Shown here: in pieces, positions 53,302 to 62,905 of the stretch | How the letters are laid out: every line of letters starts with the position of its first letter | Numbering within the stretch: the stretch's first letter is position 1 | Assembly (NCBI RefSeq): GCF_001618865.1 | Contig: NZ_CP015136.1 | Location: forward strand, 2,019,001 to 2,083,000 | Origin: Luteitalea pratensis | Lineage (GTDB): Bacteria; Acidobacteriota; Vicinamibacteria; Vicinamibacterales; Vicinamibacteraceae | DNA: 64,000 nt | Direction of reading: 5' to 3' | Notes under the pieces: model-generated | What the model saw: the letters and a program-made list of their open reading frames with translations, nothing else | What the model was told of the DNA's origin: nothing | The model's database searches: none | Made by a program: the position numbers and the translations under genes

Positions 53302-54764
53302 GCTGTGCGCCAGTACATTCTGCACGCCGCCGCGCGAGTTGTCGTCAGGTCGCTAGAGGGAGACCCCGCGTGTGCCTTGGGCGTCATCGAGCGAGTAGCG
53401 ATGATCACGGCATGACTTCCACCGGTCGCCGGCAGCAGCGTTATGACCATCGACTCCGGGAACTCGTTCGACGCACGGGCGAGCTGCGCCTCGCGACGAC
53501 TCGCGGCGTGCCGCGATCGACGGCGCGCGCCTGGCTCGGCGCTTCGCCGCATGCCGTGGTGGGTCTGCCTGGGGCGGACCTCACAGACTCAGAACTTCGC
53601 CAGGAGATCCTGACGCTGCAGCGACGCGTCCAGAAGCTTGCGGCCCTGCTTCGGCTCGCGCTTGCCGTTCGACCCCGGGCGAGCGTTGGCTCTCCCGCGA
53701 GCGTCTGCCGGACGGATCCGCCAAGGCACGGCTTCTGAGCGCGGTCAGTCGCGCTCGCACGTGCATGCCGCTGCGACGGATCCTGCGGTTCCTGCATGTG
53801 TCGCCGAGCCGGTCTCACGCTTGGCGCCGTCGGCAGCGCGCGTGTGCACTCGACGATCGGGCATCGTGTCCCCGCTCGTCACCGCAGCGACTCACGCGCG
53901 GCGAGATCCAGGCGATCGAGGACATGGTGACCTCGTCGGCCTACCGTCACGTGCCGACGCGGACGCTTGCGGTCCTGGCGCAGCGGCTCTGCACCGTCGG
54001 CGCCTCGCCCTCGACGTGGTATCGACTCGTGCGGAAGCACGGATGGCGACGCCCGCGGCTGCGAGTGCATCCCAGCAAGCCCAAGGTGGGTGTGCGAACG
54101 GCACGCCCCGACGAGATGTGGCACATCGACACGACTGTGATCCGTCTGCTCGATGGCACGCGCGCCTATGTGCACGCCGTCATCGACAACTTCTCGCGTC
54201 GGATTCTGGCATGGCATGTGGCGGATGCGTTCGCGCCCGGCAACAGCGTCGCCGTCCTCCTCGCGGCGACTGAGGGTGCAGCCGTGTCACACGGTGTTCC
54301 AGTGGTGTTGGCCGGTGTGGAGAACGTCAACGCGCAGATCGACGCCCTGCTGGAGACCGGCGTGCTGCGGCGTCTGCTGGCCATGACAGAGCTGAAGTTC
54401 TCGAACTCGATGATCGAAGCGTGGTGGCGCTCGCTGAAACACCAGTGGCTGTTCCTGCACGCACTCGACAGCGTCGCGACGGTGCGCCGGCTGGTGGCGT
54501 TCTACGTGGACGAGCACAACCACGTGCTGCCGCATGCGGCGTTTCAGGGCCAGACGCCAGATGAGATGTACTTCCGGCGGAACTGGCATCACGCGTGAAT
54601 TCGGCGCGTCGAACACGCCTGCATTCCAACCGTTCAGTGCGCTGCGAGACGTGTCCGGCACCCAAGGCGACGGTGCGACACCAAGACGCAACGCCCGCGT
54701 CGGCCTGCTCTCGCCTGAATGGCGAGAACTCGCCCAAAAAATGCGGGACGTCCTGGCACACAGC
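53302..54764 (+). mobile_element. Insertion sequence, copy 2 (IS3/IS481-like)
   Basis: About 1.46 kb bounded by imperfect inverted repeats: left GCTGTGCGCCAG...CGCGCGAGTTGTCG, right CGAGAACTCGCC...CTGGCACACAGC. It carries one transposase gene, now frameshifted. The right end is inserted in the 3' part of the minus-strand kinase gene. I could not fix the target duplication by eye. Confidence 0.8.
53412..54598 (+). pseudogene. Frameshifted DDE transposase of copy 2
   Basis: Starts MTSTGRRQQRYDHRLREL with a helix-turn-helix (RGVPRSTARAWL) and a coiled coil (LRQEILTLQRRVQKLAALL). Near 53675 the frame changes; from there it reads RERLPDGSAKARLLSAVSRA and on to the integrase core: WHIDTTVIRLLDG, HAVIDNFSRRILAWHVAD, LKFSNSMIEAWWRSLKHQW, QTPDEMYF. 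The first Asp (WHID) and the Glu (MIEAW) are present, but the second Asp is gone (VVLAGVEN where VVLADxGVEN is expected; two codons missing). Two independent lesions, so inactive. Confidence 0.82.
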
Positions 54765-57302
54765 CCGGCTCCAAAACTGACGGCGCCTCCCACGATGCGT
54801 ACGCCGGGCGTTGCTGCGACATCCGCCTCTTCAACGAGCCGCCCCTGCCGAAACACGGGCGGCAGCAACTCGCCCGAAGGAATGGGTACGACATACGTCG
54901 AACGCTGCTCGGCATCGGAGGCACCCGAGTAGCGGACGCTGAGGTAGCGCCCGTTCTGGACCCAACTCACGAAACACGAGCTGCAAAGCGGTATTCGCGA
55001 ATCGACGCTGCCTCCACGCGGATACAGGACGACCGGAGAAAGCTCCTTGCCAAGAGGAGTCCGATCGTTGACCACGAGCCATCTGCCGTCCGGAGACACT
55101 GCTCGAAGGCCCGTGACAGGCTCGGGTAGCGCCTTGCGTCGGCGTGTGCCGTCCGGCCGCATCTCGAAGACATACGTGTTGGGCCCTTCGAATGCGAGAA
55201 ACAAGATGCCGTCTTCAGTGACAGCGATGGTCCTCCCGACGTCTTCGGCCACCTTCTGCGCTGCAGAACGGCCGTCCAGGGGAGCCCGCCAGAGCGTCGC
55301 ATTCGGCTTCTCGCCGACGGTCACGAAGAACACCTCGTTCCGCTTGGCATCGACCGAGTACCTCACGATCGCGTCCGACAGCGCGAGTCGTCGTCGGACG
55401 CCGGTGCCGGCATCCACCGACCACAACTCGCCGCGGTTGGCCTGGAAGGCTCCAGGCCGCTGGCTCGCGAGGTAGTACACGGTTCGTCCATCGCGTGAGA
55501 ACATCGGAAGAAAGCTGTGCCCTTGCTCGGAAAGCGGACGTTCGCCACGCCCGTCCCGAATCCAGACGGTACTGATGCCGGTCCCGACCGACGTGATCAA
55601 CGAGCGGCCGTCCGGTGCGATCGCGATCCCTTCCTCTTCAGCGGGACCTGCCGTAATTTGGTCCGGCACGCCTGCGGGGAACTCCTGGCGCCAGATGTGG
55701 AACGCGCCGCCAGCATTGGCGGTGAAGTACATCCACCGTCCATCGGGCGACCAGGCCGCCGACGTGCAGCTCGCACTGGAGGGCCCGACTTCGCGTCCTC
55801 GCGAACTGCCGTCGAAGGGAATCAGGCGGTAGGGCAGCCAGCGCGACGTCTCCATCTCTGCCACGAGTACCGAGCGCCGGTCTGGCGACAGGTACGCGCG
55901 ATGAGCCATGCCCGTATCGCGCGGTGGGGTGTACACACTGCGCGGTGCGCGACGTCGGTCGTCGCTGGTCACGATCGACATGTGAATGCCGGCCTGTATC
56001 TCGGAGAACAGCAGCGCGTCCTTTGCGATCCAGCTCAGGCCGGACGCATTCTCAAGGAGCGGCGTGGCAGTGCCCCCCGAGAGGGGCACCCGCCATGTGT
56101 CCCAGGCCCACGTGTCACCGATGCTGGTGTACGTGATATCCAGGCCATCCGGCGAGAAGACTGGCGACATCTTCACGCGGCTGTCATTGGTGAGCGCGCG
56201 GGGTTCGCCATCCGGAAGATGCATGACGTACACCTGACCCAGAGTCGTAAAGGTTCTGGGCCCACGAATGAACGTCAGCAGTTGACCATCCGCCGACAAC
56301 GCAGGTTCGGTGACAGAGTCCGAGAAGTTGGTGACCTGCACCCACTCGCGGCCGAGAGATGGCCTGCTCTCCCGCGATGCCAGCAGGGAGGCCGCGGCCA
56401 TCCCCGCCATGCCAAGGAGTGCAGTCGTAACGTAGAAGGGTCGCCGTCCGCGCGCGGCCGCAATCCGGTCGAGATCGTCGAGGAGTTCATCGGCCGTTTG
56501 ATGTCGGTCTGCGGGGTCGTGTGCCAGAGCTTTGCGCAGGAGGCGGCGGACTGTGCGTGGGAGACCGCGATACGCCTTGAGCGCGGCGACGAAATCCGCC
56601 TGGCACGCCTGCGGCGGCTGGAAAGCGGGTCTGGCGAACGGCGCCTTGCCGGTGGCCATCTCGCGCAGGACGACGCCCAACGAGAACAGATCGCTCCTCG
56701 CATCCAACTCCGAGGTAAGCCTCGCGCTGATACTCACCGATGTCGTAGACCGTGCAAATGTTCGGATGATTCAGCGCCGACGCCGCGCGCGCTTCGCGGA
56801 TGAACCGGTGGATGCGCGAGGGCTCCAGCGCCACGGTCGCCAGCAGCTTGAGCGCGACCAGCCGCTCCAGCCGCGTATCTGCGGCCTTGTACACCTCCCC
56901 CATGCCACCCGTGCCGAGAAGTTCCAGCACGCGATACGGTCCGACGACCTCGCCCGGTCTCAGTCTGACTGCGGTCCCGCCAGAGGAAACGGCCACTCCT
57001 GGCACCTCTCGGCTGAGGCGATCAGCGCTCTCGACCATGTCGATGCCGTCTTGCCGCGCACTTTCGAACACCACGTCCTGCAACAGTCGGCCGCGTTCCT
57101 GTCCGAACCAGTCGGCGGCGTCGACCTGCGAATTCAGCAACCCGAATCCGCACACGTCACGGGCGAGAAGTGACTCGACACGGATCCGCACCTCGGGGTC
57201 GTCCGCGCACGCCGCATCGAGATACGCCGCGCGCCGGAGCGGCTCGTGCTCAGCGGCTTCGTGGAAGACACTCTTGATCCGCTGCCATCGAGCCGGGGTC
57301 AT
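54765..57302 (-). pseudogene. Ser/Thr kinase with PD40 propeller, core deleted and 3' end interrupted
   Basis: From ATG 57302 the N-terminal cap and kinase N-lobe read normally ([40 protein letters not shown]). At about 56720 the text jumps, with a frame change, to [20 protein letters not shown], which lies after the activation segment. The HRD loop, DFG and APE equivalents are therefore missing (about 110 residues). The C-lobe, a membrane helix (TTALLGMAGMAAASLLA) and the TolB-like propeller follow. The 3' end stops in insertion-sequence DNA at 54764; the open frame runs on into the element as a nonsense tail. It overlaps the upstream sigma gene by ATGA, as the intact pair at 26392 does. Confidence 0.85.
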
Positions 57303-57865
57303 GTCAACCCTACGGTTTCGAGCTCCCGCTGGAGCCATGCCTTGGCCATGCGCCATTCACGCTTGACTGTCCGCGGGGAAATGCCGAGCACATCGGCGGT
57401 TTCCTCGACCGTCAGGCCACCGAAGAAGCGCAACTCAACGATACGGCTCTGCTGCGGATCGACCTTCTCCAGTGCGTCCAATGCCGGATCCATCGCCACG
57501 ACGACGATGTCTTTCGGGTGCAATGCGGCCATGCCTGGATCGAGCGGCACTCTGATCGCGCCACCGCCCCGCTTACCAGCGGATCGTCGCCGTGCGTATT
57601 CCACCAGGATGCGACGGATGAGGTGTGCCGCGATCCCGAAGAAATGCGTGCGATTCTGCCATCGCACGTGCCGCTGATCGACCAGCTGCAGGTAGGCATC
57701 GTGCACGAGCGCCGTGGTTTGGAGCGTGTGCCCAGGCCGTTCCCGGCGAAGGTGATGGTGAGCGAGTCGGCGAAGTTCGCCATAAACGGCGTCAAGCAGC
57801 TCGTCTCGCGCGTGCTGGTTGCCGTCTCCCCAAGCCACGAGCAAACGGGTGATGTGTGACGACAT
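57299..57865 (-). CDS. ECF RNA polymerase sigma factor (TIGR02999 type)
   Basis: 188 residues, close in plan to the sigma factor at 25829: [64 protein letters not shown] in sequence, [41 protein letters not shown]. Complete sigma-2 and sigma-4 regions. Its stop overlaps the start of the kinase gene (ATGA). The kinase is destroyed, so this sigma factor has lost its presumed controller and may be unregulated or silent. Confidence 0.92.
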   Translation of the reverse strand: MSSHITRLLVAWGDGNQHARDELLDAVYGELRRLAHHHLRRERPGHTLQTTALVHDAYLQLVDQRHVRWQNRTHFFGIAAHLIRRILVEYARRRSAGKRGGGAIRVPLDPGMAALHPKDIVVVAMDPALDALEKVDPQQSRIVELRFFGGLTVEETADVLGISPRTVKREWRMAKAWLQRELETVGLT

Positions 57866-58177
57866 GGCGTGGAAGCCGAACCGCTATTTGATGTGAGGCC
57901 AATTCTAACCTCGTGCCGAGATCGGATCGAGACCCCTCTGTGCACCGTTTCACTCGAGGCCGGAGCGCGACGTTACAGAGCGACTGACAAACCAGGTGCA
58001 AAGGTCGCCTCGGCCGTGCACCATACGCGCCGAAGGGCTGCCGGACATCGGGTTGCCGCCGCCGGTGGCTCATGCGATTCTGAGTCGCTGCGGCTGAAGC
58101 CGCACGTTAGGCCGGCGAAGAAGACGGGTTCGCGGTCGTGTGTTCCCAGTGTCACCGCGCCAACGAGGAGGTGGGGC
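57866..58177. other. Divergent intergenic stretch
   Basis: 312 bases between the sigma factor and the SGNH gene. A small hairpin GCGGCT-GA-AGCCGC followed by ACGTTAGGC lies near 58089-58112. No promoter is clear. GAGGAGGTGGGG serves as ribosome site for the next gene. Confidence 0.45.
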
Positions 58178-59104
58178 ATGCGAGTGCTATCGACACTGGT
58201 CGCCGGCCTCATCTTGGCGGCTGAACTGGGAGCGACTGCTGGCACGAGCGTCCTGTTCATCGGCAACAGTTTCACCTATGGCCACGGGTCGGCTGTCCGC
58301 TTCTACCGCGCCGACACAGTAACAGACCTCAACAGCGAAGGCATCGGCGGCGTGCCGGCGCTCTTCAAGTCGTTTACCCAACAGGCGGGACTCGAGTACG
58401 ACGTGTCGGTCGAGACACGCGGCGGTTCCGGGCTCGACTTTCACCTTGAGAACAAGGTCGGTGTGATTGCCAGGCGCGGCTGGGATGTCGTGGTCATGCA
58501 CGGACATTCCTTGCTGGACAATGACAAGCCTGGCGATGCGGCCAAGCTCATTGCCACGATTCAGCAGATGGCAAGCGTCCTCCGTGCGCGGAATCCTCAG
58601 GTCGACCTGTACCTGATGGCAACGTGGTCGCGTGCCGACCAGACATACCAAGCGGCGGGCGCTTGGGCCGGTCAGCCCATCGAGGCCATGGCACGGGACG
58701 TACGCATGGCGTATGACAAGGCCGCTGCCGCAGCTTCGATCAAGACCGCGATTCCAGTCGGCGAAGCCTTCACGCGTGCCATCCAAGTCGGCGTCGCAGA
58801 CAAGAATCCTTACGATGGCATCGAGGCGGGCAAACTCAGCCTCTGGACCTACGACCACTATCACGCCAGTACGCACGGCTACTACCTGGCGGCCCTCGTC
58901 ATCTTCGGCCGTCTGACCGCGCGCGATCCGCGCTCGCTTGGCGACAACGAGTGCTCGGCGTACGAACTTGGTTTGTCGCGGTCAGAGACCCAGGCTCTGC
59001 AGCAAGTCGCTTTTGACCAGCTTGCCGACACGGGCGCAGTCAGGGCGGCTCCATTGGTGCTCCCGAAGCCGGTTAACCCTGAGCGCTGCGTCCCAGGACG
59101 ATAG
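58178..59104 (+). CDS. Secreted SGNH/GDSL-type hydrolase
   Basis: 308 residues from ATG 58178 (GAGGAGG upstream; the frame is open further upstream without sense). Signal peptide (1-22), then block I VLFIGNSFTYG with the nucleophile Ser in GNS. A Gly in ETRGGSG and the final block WTYDHYHASTHGYYLAALV carry the Asp-x-x-His pair. The family includes esterases and carbohydrate acetylesterases; bacterial relatives are often linked to polysaccharide breakdown. Intact; substrate unknown. Confidence 0.85.
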   Translation: MRVLSTLVAGLILAAELGATAGTSVLFIGNSFTYGHGSAVRFYRADTVTDLNSEGIGGVPALFKSFTQQAGLEYDVSVETRGGSGLDFHLENKVGVIARRGWDVVVMHGHSLLDNDKPGDAAKLIATIQQMASVLRARNPQVDLYLMATWSRADQTYQAAGAWAGQPIEAMARDVRMAYDKAAAAASIKTAIPVGEAFTRAIQVGVADKNPYDGIEAGKLSLWTYDHYHASTHGYYLAALVIFGRLTARDPRSLGDNECSAYELGLSRSETQALQQVAFDQLADTGAVRAAPLVLPKPVNPERCVPGR

Positions 59105-59162
59105 CGCCTCGCGACTGTGTCCGGAACTCCACCGAGCCGCTGTGAATGTCAGCAAACACCAT
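59073..59162 (-). CDS. Very short open frame with strong ribosome site
   Basis: AAAGGAGG (59178-59171 on the minus strand) lies 8 bases before ATG 59162, followed by 29 codons (MVFADIHSGSVEFRTQSRGA...). The frame overlaps the 3' end of the SGNH gene on the opposite strand. It could be a small protein or the 5' stump of a lost gene. Only the ribosome site argues for it. Confidence 0.25.
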   Translation of the reverse strand: MVFADIHSGSVEFRTQSRGAIVLGRSAQG

Positions 59163-59625
59163 GATGCAATCCTCCTTTGCGGTGCACCGGACGCGGCCAG
59201 TCAGACTATGGGGTTTGTGGACGGGCTGCTGAGGGTGCCGTCGGTAGGCCGGCTGAGGGCCGCTGGCGTGTCGACCGCCACAGCGCATGATCGTGCGATG
59301 AGGTCGCGCGTGCATTCGCCGTCCGTTCGTCCGGGCGGCCAGCAGCGGTTCTCGGTCTCGTGATCATGGAACGCCGAAGTTGTAATGCATGAAGGTAGAG
59401 CGCGCCAGCCGCCGCCGTCTTGCTAAGTCGTTGTCAGGCGGGTGAACTCGCTGGCATCGACCTCCGTCATGCGGTCTGGCTGTGACGTCGGACTCTAGAA
59501 CGCGAAGTCAACGCCTCGTCTGCCCTTGTCGAGCAGGTGGGGGACGCCCTGGCCGGTCGCCCATTCTCGTTGCAACCGTATCCCGTCCGGCTGTCCTCCG
59601 CTCATTTCACGGCGCACCCTGACCG
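59163..59625. other. Gene-free stretch
   Basis: About 460 bases with no feature I can support beyond the ribosome site noted above. Confidence 0.4.
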
Positions 59626-59970
59626 ATGACCGAAATCACTCAGCTGCTCTTAGCTTGGCGGGATGGGGACCGGAGCGCCTTGGAGCAGTTGGCGCCGTTG
59701 GTTTACGGCGAGCTCCGGCGCCTCGCGCGTCGGCAGCTGGGACGGGATCGCGGGCTGACGCTTCAAGCCACGGCTGTCCTCACACGAGGCCTACCTGAAG
59801 CTCATCGATCAACGTTCCGTCAGCTGGCAGAATCGCACGCACTTCTTTGCCATCGCCGCGCGACTGATGCGGCGCATCGTGCTGGAACGGGCCCGCGCCA
59901 GACGCGCAGCCAAGCGTGCATCACCGGTGCCTTCCATGTGTCCACAGACAGTGCCGGCATCACCACGGCG
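59626..59970 (+). pseudogene. ECF sigma-factor pseudogene (TIGR02999 type)
   Basis: ATG 59626 opens [43 protein letters not shown]. Near 59780 the frame shifts and reads [41 protein letters not shown] second shift near 59915 gives [12 protein letters not shown], after which the sigma-4 region is absent. This third member of the sigma family in the window is dead. No kinase follows it. Confidence 0.78.
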
Positions 59971-60318
59971 GTCTCGACAGGTCGGAGCGTGTTCTTCAAA
60001 CCCATCGGGTCCATTCAAGGGGATCGTGTTGACGATCGGCCGGTTCACCTTGGTCTTCGCGCAGGATCCAACGCAGCGGATTCAAGAGCTCGCGGGACGC
60101 GGTCAATTGCTCGATGGTTGCGCCCTCATATCGTGAATGTGCAGAGGTGACGTCAAGTCCGGGTCGCCCGATTGGGCCGCGAGCCTCACCCTTGACGCGG
60201 TGACCCGCGAGTGGTGCGCTGGCCGTAAGAATTGGCCAGCACAGCGCGCGTTCTATTGTGTGAGGGCGAAGACGCGAGACGTGGCGTGGCGGGGCAGAGG
60301 CCCCAGGCGGGTTGTCGA

Positions 60319-60372
60319 TACCCCCAGGGCATCGATACCCCCAATCCGCCGAGTACCCCCAGAAGTACCCCC
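60319..60372. repeat. Four direct TACCCCC repeats
   Basis: TACCCCC at 60319, 60336, 60354 and 60366 (GGGGGTA on the other strand), spaced 17, 18 and 12 bases. Similar GGGGGTA iterations are found between integrase genes and tmRNA/tRNA attachment sites of genomic islands, where they may be arm-type sites. An ssrA-like 3' end lies 140 bases away. Confidence 0.5.
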
Positions 60373-60513
60373 GTGGCGCACGGGTAGGAGGCCGCCGCTG
60401 GCACCCACCTGCGCCGCCGACTGGCGGGAGGTTCGGTGAATTGTTGGGGATTCGTGGGGCAGAACTGGACGTCCATGGAACGCCATTGGACGGTATGGAC
60501 AACTCTGCACGAT

Positions 60514-60537
60514 TGGTGGAGGCGGCGGGAGTCGAAC
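60514..60537 (-). other. ssrA/tRNA 3'-end-like attachment core
   Basis: On the minus strand GTTCGACTCCCGCCGCCTCC followed by ACCA matches the 3' end of bacterial tmRNA (TTCGATTCCCGCCGCCTCCACCA). The sequence upstream of it does not pair as a T stem, and no tmRNA 5' end is visible, so only the last 23-24 bases are present. That is what an attachment-site half left by an integrative element looks like. Confidence 0.55.
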
Positions 60538-60655
60538 TCCGTGCGACGTCTCGCGTATCTGGAACAACGTAAGCGCTGCCGCAGAGATAGAGGCTAGGAT
60601 CTGCCCCCGGGCTGGAGAAGGCCCACAGTCGTTGCCTGCGCCGAGCGGCCATCGT

Positions 60656-61543
60656 TCAATTCGTGAAGCGGAAGGTGTCGATCACAGCGGCAAGTGCCGC
60701 GGGCTGCTGCTTCCGACTGGGATAGTAGAGGAAGAACCCGGGGAAGGGTGGGCACCAATCTTCAAGCACGCGCACCAGGGCGCCCGTCGCGAGGTGCTGC
60801 ACGATGCGATCTTCTGCCACCCAGGCCAGGCCGGCGCCGTCGAGAGCCGCTTGGATTACGAGGTCCAAGTCATCGACATTCAGCGATCCGCTCACGGAGA
60901 TGGCCAGCGACTGGTCGCCTTTGTCGAATTCCCACCGGTACTTGCTCTCGCCGCGGTGACGGAAACCGATGCATCGATGTTGCAACACGTCTCGCGGAGC
61001 CGTCGGCTTGGCGTGCAACGCGAAGTACGCCGGCGCGCCGACGATCGCGGGGCGCAAATCGGGAGAGACGCGTACGGCCACCATGTCCTGCGCGATGTAC
61101 TCGCCGAACTGGATGCCGGCGTCGAAGCCCGCTGACACGAGGTCGACGCGGCTGTCATCGGTCGTGATGTCGAGTTCCACGTCCGGGTAGTCGCGCGCGA
61201 AGCGACCGAGTCCGGGCGCCAGCACAGTCTTCGCGGCAAGCCGCGGGCACAGCAAACGGACGCGTCCGACCGGCTTGGTCTGCAGGCCGGACAGGTTGGT
61301 CAGCGTGGCCCTGATGTCGGCCAGCGCGGGCCGGAGGTGTGCCAGCAACTGCTCGCCGGCATCGGTCGGGGACACGCTCCGCGTGGTACGCGTCAGCAAC
61401 CGCACGCCGATCTGCTCCTCGAGCCGACGAATGGCGTGACTTAAGCCTGACGTGGAGATGTTCAACTGCTTCGCCGCCTTGGTGAAGCTGCGCTCTTCGG
61501 CCACCACCAGGAATGCCGAAAGCACGCTGAGTTCGTCTCGCAT
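60656..61543 (-). CDS. LysR-family transcriptional regulator
   Basis: 295 residues. N-terminal winged helix (LSVLSAFLVVAEERSFTKAA, LNISTSGLSHAIRRLEEQIG, LLTRTTRSVSPTDAGEQLL) and a C-terminal periplasmic-binding-like effector domain (VGRVRLLCPRLAAKTVLAPG, DAGIQFGEYI, HRCIGFRHRG). It is divergent from the MFS gene, 104 bases between starts, the usual LysR layout, so it probably controls the MFS / hydrolase operon. Intact. Confidence 0.94.
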   Translation of the reverse strand: MRDELSVLSAFLVVAEERSFTKAAKQLNISTSGLSHAIRRLEEQIGVRLLTRTTRSVSPTDAGEQLLAHLRPALADIRATLTNLSGLQTKPVGRVRLLCPRLAAKTVLAPGLGRFARDYPDVELDITTDDSRVDLVSAGFDAGIQFGEYIAQDMVAVRVSPDLRPAIVGAPAYFALHAKPTAPRDVLQHRCIGFRHRGESKYRWEFDKGDQSLAISVSGSLNVDDLDLVIQAALDGAGLAWVAEDRIVQHLATGALVRVLEDWCPPFPGFFLYYPSRKQQPAALAAVIDTFRFTN

Positions 61544-61647
61544 GACTATGTAATCCCCGATTGTTGACTGTCCGTCAACAACCCTTCCTCATTTTGCCGT
61601 CTACTCAGTGTTGGTGCCCCCGCGTACGCTGATCCGCAGAGGAAATT

Positions 61648-62905
61648 GTGACAGCGACACGTGGTGCGAATTGTTCAGGCTTGCAGGTCGAGGTGATTGC
61701 TCGGCGCGCCGCCGGCCGCGGGGCGGTGCTGTCCATGGCGCTGTGCGTCATGGTGCTCATCGCTTCCGAGTTCATGCCCGTCAGCTTGCTGACGCCGATC
61801 GCCGCCGACCTGCGAATGACGGAGGGCCTGGCCGGACAAGCCATCTCGATCGCGGGCCTCTTCGCGGTGCTCACGAGCCTCGTCGTCTCAGGGGTGACCG
61901 CCCGCCTCGACCGGCGTCCGGTCTTGCTGTTCCTGACCGCGCTGATGGTTGTGTCTGGAACCGTCGTCGCCATGGCCCCGAACTTCGCCGTCCTGATGCT
62001 CGGCCGGGCCTTGCTCGGCGTGTCGATTGGCGGTTTCTGGGCGATGTCCACGGCGACCGTGATGCGTCTCGTGCCCGACCACCGCGTCCCGCGCGCACTA
62101 GCGCTCCTGAATGGCGGGAACGCGCTGGCTGCGACCGTCGCGGCGCCCCTTGGCAGCTATGTCGGCAGCCTCATCGGCTGGCGCGGGGCGTTCTTCTGTG
62201 TCGTGCCCTTGGCAGCCGTGGCCCTGGCGTGGCAGTTCAAGGACACTCCCGCCGATGCCCTCGGCGCGCTCGTCCGCGTCGAGCAACGTCTGCACGCTCC
62301 TCCGACGGCCCCCGGTCGCCTATGGCATGGCCGCGATCCTGCTGCTCTTCATGGGGCAGGTCGCCTTGTTTACCTACCTGCGACCGTTTCTCGAGACCGT
62401 GACGAAGGTCGACGTGTCCGTGCTGTCGTTGATGCTGTTGGCGATTGGCGTGGCGGGCCTGATTGGGACGTCGCTGATCGGACCGATGCTGACCTCTCGA
62501 CTCGCCCGAGTGCTGGTGATCATTCCGCTCGGAATGGCCGCGCTCGCCGTCGCGTTGATCGCGCTCGGGGATGGGATGTGGGGGACCGCCGCCGTGCTCG
62601 CGGCATGGCGGCTGGTCGCCACGCCGGCGCCGGTGGCTTGGGGGACGTGGCTGACACGGACGCTGCCGGAGGACGCCGAGGCGGGCGGGGGCCTGATGGT
62701 GGCGACGATTCAACTGGCCATCACGCTCGGTGCGTCGCTTGGCGGGCTGCTGTTCGATCTGCGCGGCTATCGAAGCACCTTCTAGGTGAGCACCGTCTTG
62801 CTGTGCGGAGCCGCCTACCTGGCTTACCGGGCAGGCCGGGAGGCCGTGGCCCTCGAGCCAGCGCTCAGCCCCATCTTTTCCACCGTTACGGAGATTCAGA
62901 TATGA
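61648..62905 (+). pseudogene. MFS (DHA1-type) drug efflux transporter, frameshift and nonsense mutation
   Basis: GTG 61648 with AGAGGA upstream. Frame 1 gives helices 1-6: LSMALCVMVLIASEFMPVSL, LTPIAADLRMTEG, GVTARLDRRPVLLFLTALMV, LGVSIGGFWAMSTATVMRL. Near 62240 the sense moves to another frame (RTLPPMPSARSSASSNV, TLLRRPPVAYGMAAILLLFM) for helices 7-12. A TAG at 62783 interrupts it after GYRSTF. Beyond that the same frame reads VSTVLLCGAAYLAYRAGREA and ends at TGA 62903-62905, overlapping the hydrolase ATG, so the original gene clearly ran on. Two lesions, hence a pseudogene unless the assembly is wrong. Confidence 0.82.

Larger units (their letters stand above)
59971..60655. other. Stretch with attachment-site-like elements
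   Basis: Holds the TACCCCC repeats and ssrA-like core listed separately. From 60140 down to 59930 the minus strand reads, in two frames, [16 protein letters not shown] and [20 protein letters not shown], perhaps a decayed gene of unknown family. No intact gene. Confidence 0.45.

Noticed and set aside
53638..53770. Programmed frameshift in the transposase of the second insertion sequence
   Set aside because: No slippery A6G-type heptamer or structure is evident near 53675, and the missing catalytic Asp indicates an inactive copy, so a plain mutation is simpler.
54287..54764. Continuation of the kinase open frame through the insertion sequence
   Set aside because: The frame stays open by chance on the antisense strand of the transposase; these residues show no PD40 pattern, so they are not part of the natural kinase.
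58085..58120. GCGGCT-GA-AGCCGC followed by ACGTTAGGC, resembling the right end of an integron attC site
   Set aside because: GTTAGGC fits the attC core (GTTRRRY), but I find no matching left core (RYYYAAC) at the right distance and no integrase or further cassettes.
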